NCBI GenBank assembly: GCA_023264755.1
Contig: JAHFVB010000004.1
Location: 1-9,624 of the forward strand
From: Mycobacterium sp.
Lineage (GTDB): Bacteria; Actinomycetota; Actinomycetes; Mycobacteriales; Mycobacteriaceae
Length of the DNA stretch: 9,624 bases
Direction of reading: 5' to 3'
Of the stretch, positions 6,980 through 9,624 are shown one piece after another. The notes under the pieces were generated by a model that saw only the letters and a program-made list of their open reading frames with translations, made no database searches and was not told the origin of the DNA. The position numbers were made by a program, and so were the translations under genes. Every line of letters begins with the position of its first letter. Within the stretch, counting starts at the first letter, position 1.

Positions 6980-6985
6980 AGGAGG
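6980..6985 (+). promoter_or_regulatory. Orphan consensus Shine-Dalgarno AGGAGG without a correctly spaced start
   Basis: A perfect AGGAGG lies 12 bp after the methyltransferase stop, but no ATG, GTG or TTG follows at a usable distance. The next starts are GTG at 7003 (17 bases) and ATG at 7039. It may be a relic of a lost gene or a coincidence. Confidence 0.2.
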
Positions 6986-7038
6986 CAAGCGGACCATCCG
7001 GAGTGGGCCGCGTCGAAGGTGCGACAGAACTGAACGGG

Positions 7039-7167
7039 ATGTCGACGCAAGCATCGACAGGATCGGCCCCGAGGGTGAGTCTGCTACTCAAGGCCAACAT
7101 CCGGCCAGGTCACGTAGGACAACTCACCGCCAAGGTGGGGCGCATCGAGGATGCGCTGCGCGACTGA
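7039..7167 (+). CDS. Possible 42-residue ORF or gene remnant, doubtful
   Basis: This frame lies between the methyltransferase and the convergent regulator gene. It reads MSTQASTGSAPRVSLLLKAN, then IRPGHVGQLTAKVGRIEDAL, ending RD and a stop. The second half looks like an amphipathic protein segment rather than random sequence. The frame stays open upstream past GTG 7003, after the orphan AGGAGG at 6980-6985. No good ribosome binding site precedes ATG 7039, and GC at third positions (about 71 percent) is lower than in the neighbouring genes. I do not recognise it. It could be the relic of a small protein that was once translated after the methyltransferase, or simply non-coding. Confidence 0.2.
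   Translation: MSTQASTGSAPRVSLLLKANIRPGHVGQLTAKVGRIEDALRD
7040..7059. terminator. Weak hairpin between convergent genes
   Basis: TGTCGA and TCGACA form a six-pair stem around an 8-nt loop, between the methyltransferase and the TetR-type gene. No T-tract follows. It overlaps the doubtful 42-residue ORF. Confidence 0.2.
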
Positions 7168-7217
7168 GTTGCACTGTCACCAACTGGCCGCGGGATGCCC
7201 GTCACTCATTGGGCTGG

Positions 7218-7898
7218 CTACGGTGGCGAGGAATCCGGCACTCGATCACGGTGCTCCCCGTCGACCAGAAGGTAGTCCAGGGACATCGCTTGCAGGATCG
7301 CACTCGATGAGGCGAAGTGTTCCTCACCGGTGCCCGAGAGGACATCGTGGATCGACTTCACACCGTCGAATGCGCCGACCAGGGTCACTGCCACTGCTGC
7401 CGGGTCGAGGTCCTGAGGACTGTGACCGAGTTCCTTTGCTTCCCTGATCAACTCGGCGACGAAGGCCACCCACTCTCGGGTCAGGTTGGCAGCTCGCGCG
7501 CGCGTGCTGGCTATTGCGGTGAGATTCTGGGTCAGGCGGGCGATAGCCCACGTCGTGGTGTCGGGACGGTGTAGTTCGATCATCGCCGCGCACAGGTGCG
7601 TGAGCCTGTCGCGGCCGGGTGGGAACTGCTCGAGGCGCTGTCGGACTTCGGTGAGCCACTCGACGTGCTTTGCCTCGAGGACGGCGATGGCGAGTGCTTC
7701 CTTGCTGTCGAAGTGGAAGTACACCGCACCTTTCGTCAGGCCCGTCGCGTCGATGAGTTCGGCCATACGAGCCCTGTCGTAACCAACGCGGGCGAACACT
7801 GCCGCGGAGGTGTCGAGGATGTGACGCCGCGTCGCCTCGCCCTTGGCCGTCGAGCCCGATGGCCGTCCTGCCCCGCGCGCCGGCGACGTACCGCTCAC
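7218..7898 (-). CDS. TetR-family repressor resembling gamma-butyrolactone receptors (ArpA/ScbR-like)
   Basis: A 226-residue regulator. The N-terminal DNA-binding domain is clear: GEATRRHILDTSAAVFARVGYDRARMAELIDATGLTKGAVYFHFDSKEALA (20-70), with the recognition helix in TGLTKGAVYFHF (52-63). That form, with the FHF-x-SKE continuation, is typical of the ArpA/ScbR butyrolactone-receptor group. In the ligand-binding half, Trp143 in REWVAFVAELIREAKELG matches by eye the position of the Trp that lines the ligand pocket in CprB/ArpA-type proteins. DPAAVAVTLVGAFDGVKSIHDVLSG (165-189) also fits. The GTG at 7898 is chosen because GAGGAGG precedes it closely and the domain starts soon after; an in-frame ATG at 7955 lacks a ribosome binding site and lies in the operator. 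It is divergent from the SDR/NTF2 pair, its probable target, and probably autoregulated. The ligand is unknown. Confidence 0.93.
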   Translation of the reverse strand: MSGTSPARGAGRPSGSTAKGEATRRHILDTSAAVFARVGYDRARMAELIDATGLTKGAVYFHFDSKEALAIAVLEAKHVEWLTEVRQRLEQFPPGRDRLTHLCAAMIELHRPDTTTWAIARLTQNLTAIASTRARAANLTREWVAFVAELIREAKELGHSPQDLDPAAVAVTLVGAFDGVKSIHDVLSGTGEEHFASSSAILQAMSLDYLLVDGEHRDRVPDSSPP

Positions 7899-7902
7899 GG
7901 AG

Positions 7903-7909
7903 CCTCCTC
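7903..7909 (-). promoter_or_regulatory. Ribosome binding site deciding the GTG start of the TetR-type regulator
   Basis: GAGGAGG on the minus strand ends four bases before the GTG at 7898. The upstream in-frame ATG at 7955 has no comparable site. Confidence 0.6.
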
Positions 7910-7934
7910 TTGCTTCTGCTCGCGCCACGGTGTC

Positions 7935-7941
7935 ATAGTAT
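7935..7941. promoter_or_regulatory. Overlapping, oppositely directed -10 boxes
   Basis: The heptamer ATAGTAT reads TAGTAT on the plus strand (7936-7941) and TACTAT on the minus strand (7940-7935), both fitting TANNNT. The predicted starts are near 7948 for the SDR gene and 7928 for the regulator gene, giving leaders of about 40 and 30 nt. No good -35 box is seen on either side. Confidence 0.35.
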
Positions 7942-7947
7942 TCACGA

Positions 7948-7973
7948 TTAACCATACCGCATGGTCGGTTTAA
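7948..7973. promoter_or_regulatory. Imperfect inverted repeat, candidate operator of the TetR-type regulator (ARE-like)
   Basis: Ends TTAA...TTAA enclose an imperfect inverted repeat (8 of 11 arm positions match). Within it ACCAT-N5-ATGGT is a perfect smaller repeat on the plus strand, and on the minus strand ACCG-N6-CGGT. Read on the minus strand, AAACCGACC-N3-CGGTATGGTT resembles the autoregulatory elements of butyrolactone receptors as I remember them. It covers the expected SDR transcription start and the -35 region of the regulator, so binding should repress both. Confidence 0.55.
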
Positions 7974-7987
7974 TAAAAGGAGGTTGG

Positions 7988-8794
7988 ATGTCACGGTTCG
8001 GCAAGGAACTCTTCGAAGGCAAGACGGCGCTGATTACGGGGGCATCGTCGGGAATCGGGCGCGCGTTCGCAGAACGCGCCGCGGCATGCGGTGCCCGGCT
8101 GATCGTGGTGGCACGCAGGGAGGACGCGCTGCAGGAGCTCGCCGCGGAGCTGCACGGGCGGTACTCGTCGGCAGTGCACGTGATGGTCGCCGACCTAGCG
8201 GTACCCGGCGCCGCTTCGGCACTCACCGCCGCCATCGGTGAGGCGGGATGGGTTGTCGACGTGCTGGTCAACAATGCCGGCGTTGGCTCGCACGCTGATC
8301 TGGTCGCTGCAGCTCCGGAGCGAATGGTCAGTCAGATCCAGCTCAATGTCAGTACGCTTGCCGAACTGACGACGCGCCTGCTGCCGGGGATGGTGGCGCG
8401 AGGCAGCGGCGCAATCATCAACATCGCGAGTACTGCTGCGTTCCAGCCCATTCCGCACATGGCGGTCTACGGTGCGACGAAGGCCTTCGTGTTGTCGTTC
8501 ACCCGCGCGCTGTGGGCCGAAACCCGATCCACCGGGGTGCGAGTCGTTGCGGTCTGCCCAGGTGCCACCGAGACCGAGTTCTTCGAGATCGCCGGCGAAG
8601 ATGCATCAGTCGGGCGGCGCCGCACCCCCGGCGACGTGGTCGACACCGCGCTGCGTGCACTCGCCCGCAAGCGTCCCAGTGTCGTCGACGGCCGAGTCAA
8701 CGCCCTGGTTGCCGCCGTGTGTCCGCGCATGCCCGAACGTCTAGTCCTCAGGGTCGCCGAACGTACGGTTCGCCCCCGAGTCGACGCACACTGA
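7988..8794 (+). CDS. Classical short-chain dehydrogenase/reductase (SDR), probably NADP(H)-dependent
   Basis: A 268-residue Rossmann-fold oxidoreductase. It shows the dinucleotide motif TGASSGIG (17-24), the basic pair VARRED after the second strand (41-46), which favours NADP over NAD, D69 in VADL, NNAG (95-98), and the catalytic tetrad Asn120, Ser148 (NIASTAAF), Tyr161 and Lys165 (YGATK). PGATETEF (191-198) is the usual Pro-Gly segment. It reduces a carbonyl or oxidises an alcohol; the substrate is not evident. The ATG at 7988 follows a near-perfect AAGGAGGT. The ATG at 7961 lies within the operator and has no ribosome binding site. It is the first gene of a two-gene operon with the NTF2-like protein (23-bp gap), divergent from the TetR-type regulator that probably controls it. 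Confidence 0.95.
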   Translation: MSRFGKELFEGKTALITGASSGIGRAFAERAAACGARLIVVARREDALQELAAELHGRYSSAVHVMVADLAVPGAASALTAAIGEAGWVVDVLVNNAGVGSHADLVAAAPERMVSQIQLNVSTLAELTTRLLPGMVARGSGAIINIASTAAFQPIPHMAVYGATKAFVLSFTRALWAETRSTGVRVVAVCPGATETEFFEIAGEDASVGRRRTPGDVVDTALRALARKRPSVVDGRVNALVAAVCPRMPERLVLRVAERTVRPRVDAH

Positions 8795-8817
8795 TCAATC
8801 GAGCTCCGAGGAGACTC

Positions 8818-9222
8818 ATGTTCATCCACGATTTCGCCACTGCCGCAATGGAAGCCGTCAACGCACACGACCCCGATGCAGTTGCCCGGCTCTGGGCCGA
8901 GCCGGCGGAGTACGCCTCTCCCCTAACCGGCCCGCAGCGCGGACTAGAGGCACTCCGCACACGCGAAGCAGCACTCTTCGCCGGGTTCGACAACCTGCAA
9001 GCGAACATCACCGCACTCGGTCAAGAGGGTTCAACGGGTGCGATGCTGGTGCGGTTCAACGGCATTCACGATGGGCCCTACGCGGGGCTTCCCCCCAGCG
9101 GCAACAGTATCTCCATCGAGATGGCGGCCATCGTCACCTTCGACGGCGATGGAAGGGTGATCGCCGAGCGAGTCATCCTGGATACCGCCGACATCGCTGC
9201 CCAGCTGACGCCGCGGGCATAG
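8818..9222 (+). CDS. NTF2-like / SnoaL-like protein
   Basis: A 134-residue single-domain protein with the alpha/beta cone pattern of the NTF2-like superfamily. An N-terminal helix with NAHDPDAVARLWAEPAEYASPLTG (15-38) is followed by a helix with GLEALRTREAALFAGFDNLQANITAL, a strand run GAMLVRFNGIHDG, the short loop LPPSGNSISIEMAAIVTFDGDGRVIAERVILD and a C-terminal end DIAAQL. Members include SnoaL-type polyketide cyclases, ketosteroid isomerase-like enzymes and non-catalytic ligand binders, so an enzymatic role is possible but unproved. The ATG at 8818 has GAGGAG four bases upstream; a longer in-frame reading back to 8512 overlaps the SDR gene and is not supported. It is transcribed 23 bp after the SDR gene, so both probably act on related small molecules under the same regulator. 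Confidence 0.88.
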   Translation: MFIHDFATAAMEAVNAHDPDAVARLWAEPAEYASPLTGPQRGLEALRTREAALFAGFDNLQANITALGQEGSTGAMLVRFNGIHDGPYAGLPPSGNSISIEMAAIVTFDGDGRVIAERVILDTADIAAQLTPRA

Positions 9223-9239
9223 CGGAAGCGGAATCCCGA

Positions 9240-9258
9240 ACCGCCGCGGCGCGGCGGT
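9240..9258 (+). terminator. GC-rich hairpin after the SDR/NTF2 operon
   Basis: ACCGCCGC and GCGGCGGT form a perfect eight-pair stem with a GGC loop, 17 bp after the NTF2-like stop codon. No T-tract follows, so termination by a U-less hairpin is inference. It also sits where the -35 region of the next gene would be. Confidence 0.45.
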
Positions 9259-9265
9259 ATCGATC

Positions 9266-9271
9266 TATCCT
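9266..9271 (+). promoter_or_regulatory. Candidate -10 box of a leaderless transcript
   Basis: TATCCT fits TANNNT and lies six bases before the GTG at 9278, the spacing expected if transcription begins on that GTG. There is no Shine-Dalgarno before any of the three tandem GTG codons (9272, 9275, 9278), which supports a leaderless start. Confidence 0.4.
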
Positions 9272-9277
9272 GTGGTG

Positions 9278-9624
9278 GTGGCCGGGGGCATCGAACCGCA
9301 GCCGTCGCCACCGCGTTGGCATGCGGTCGGGTTGGCGGCGTATCTCCTGATGCTCGGCCTCTATGGTGCAGCTGCATGGCGCGCCGACGGTGCCGCAGTC
9401 CCCTCCAAGCTGCACTGGCTCCTCGGCGCAGCGGCACTCAGCGCCGGCGTCGTAGCGTGCGTCGGGTATCTCGCCGGTTGGCAGAATCGGCGTGGCCTGC
9501 TGATCGGGTGGCCCGTCGCCTCGCTCATCACGACGATTCTGACCAGCTGGATTGAGCCGGACGCCACCAAGAACTTGCCCGGCACCATCACGATGACGTT
9601 CGCGTATGTCGGACTTACCTGTCC
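9278..9624 (+). CDS. Integral membrane protein, N-terminal part only, function unknown
   Basis: The frame is open to the window end (115 complete codons). After a short Pro-rich start (VAGGIEPQPSPPRWH) come at least three hydrophobic segments: AVGLAAYLLMLGLYGAAAW, LHWLLGAAALSAGVVACVGYLAGW and GLLIGWPVASLITTILTSWI. A fourth is just beginning at TITMTFAYVGLTC near the edge. Short basic loops (RADG, QNRR) separate them. The layout of regularly spaced segments before an unseen C-terminus recalls membrane sensor regions of mycobacterial signalling proteins such as GGDEF-type cyclases, but this is only an impression and the diagnostic part lies outside the window. Three tandem GTGs compete as start. 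The last (9278) is chosen because it is correctly spaced from TATCCT for leaderless initiation. It follows the SDR/NTF2 operon after a hairpin and is probably separately transcribed. Confidence 0.75.
   Translation, partial: MAGGIEPQPSPPRWHAVGLAAYLLMLGLYGAAAWRADGAAVPSKLHWLLGAAALSAGVVACVGYLAGWQNRRGLLIGWPVASLITTILTSWIEPDATKNLPGTITMTFAYVGLTC

Noticed and set aside
1..9624. CRISPR arrays, tRNA or rRNA genes, insertion sequences, toxin-antitoxin or phage-defence genes
   Set aside because: None seen on either strand: no regularly spaced repeats, no transposase motifs and no terminal inverted repeats. The window is ordinary metabolic and regulatory content.

Overview
This is a GC-rich actinobacterial window, most likely from a mycobacterium (Mycobacteriaceae; genus not resolved). 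The evidence is the strong GC bias at third codon positions, a TIGR00027-type SAM-dependent methyltransferase (a family greatly expanded in mycobacteria), a 2-keto acid decarboxylase close to M. tuberculosis Rv0853c (kdc), a small secreted protein of mycobacterial style and a probable leaderless GTG-start gene. I count eleven protein genes, the first and last cut by the window edges. I see no tRNA, rRNA, CRISPR array, insertion sequence or phage gene, and no gene-free stretch longer than 300 bp. The largest gaps are 276 bp (5808-6083, divergent), 249 bp (6969-7217, convergent) and 187 bp (2110-2296, divergent).

Region 1 (1-3967): a divergent catabolic-looking locus. On the minus strand a PucR-type regulator is followed 64 bp downstream by an exported (Tat/lipoprotein) YtcJ-like amidohydrolase. 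On the plus strand a thiamine-diphosphate 2-keto acid decarboxylase faces away from them. Near the middle of the shared 187-bp control region lies a perfect palindrome with 10-bp arms and a 3-bp centre (2186-2208), the best operator candidate there.

Region 2 (4060-5807): a minus-strand run of flavodoxin, a DAGAT/MGAT-like acyltransferase and a small signal-peptide protein, with gaps of 61 and 40 bp, probably one operon. It converges with the decarboxylase; a small hairpin lies between them. Upstream, divergent, is the TIGR00027 methyltransferase (6084-6968).

Region 3 (7218-9222): a TetR-family regulator resembling the gamma-butyrolactone receptor (ArpA/ScbR) group is transcribed away from an SDR oxidoreductase and an NTF2/SnoaL-like protein, which form a two-gene operon. 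The 89-bp control region holds an imperfect inverted repeat that resembles the autoregulatory elements bound by such receptors, and overlapping, oppositely directed -10 boxes. The likely logic is autorepression plus ligand-controlled expression of the SDR and NTF2 pair.

Region 4 (9278-end): after a GC-rich hairpin, the N-terminal membrane part of an unidentified integral membrane protein begins, probably from a leaderless transcript.

The assigned gene functions come from motifs read by eye. No database search was possible, so substrates and ligands remain inference.
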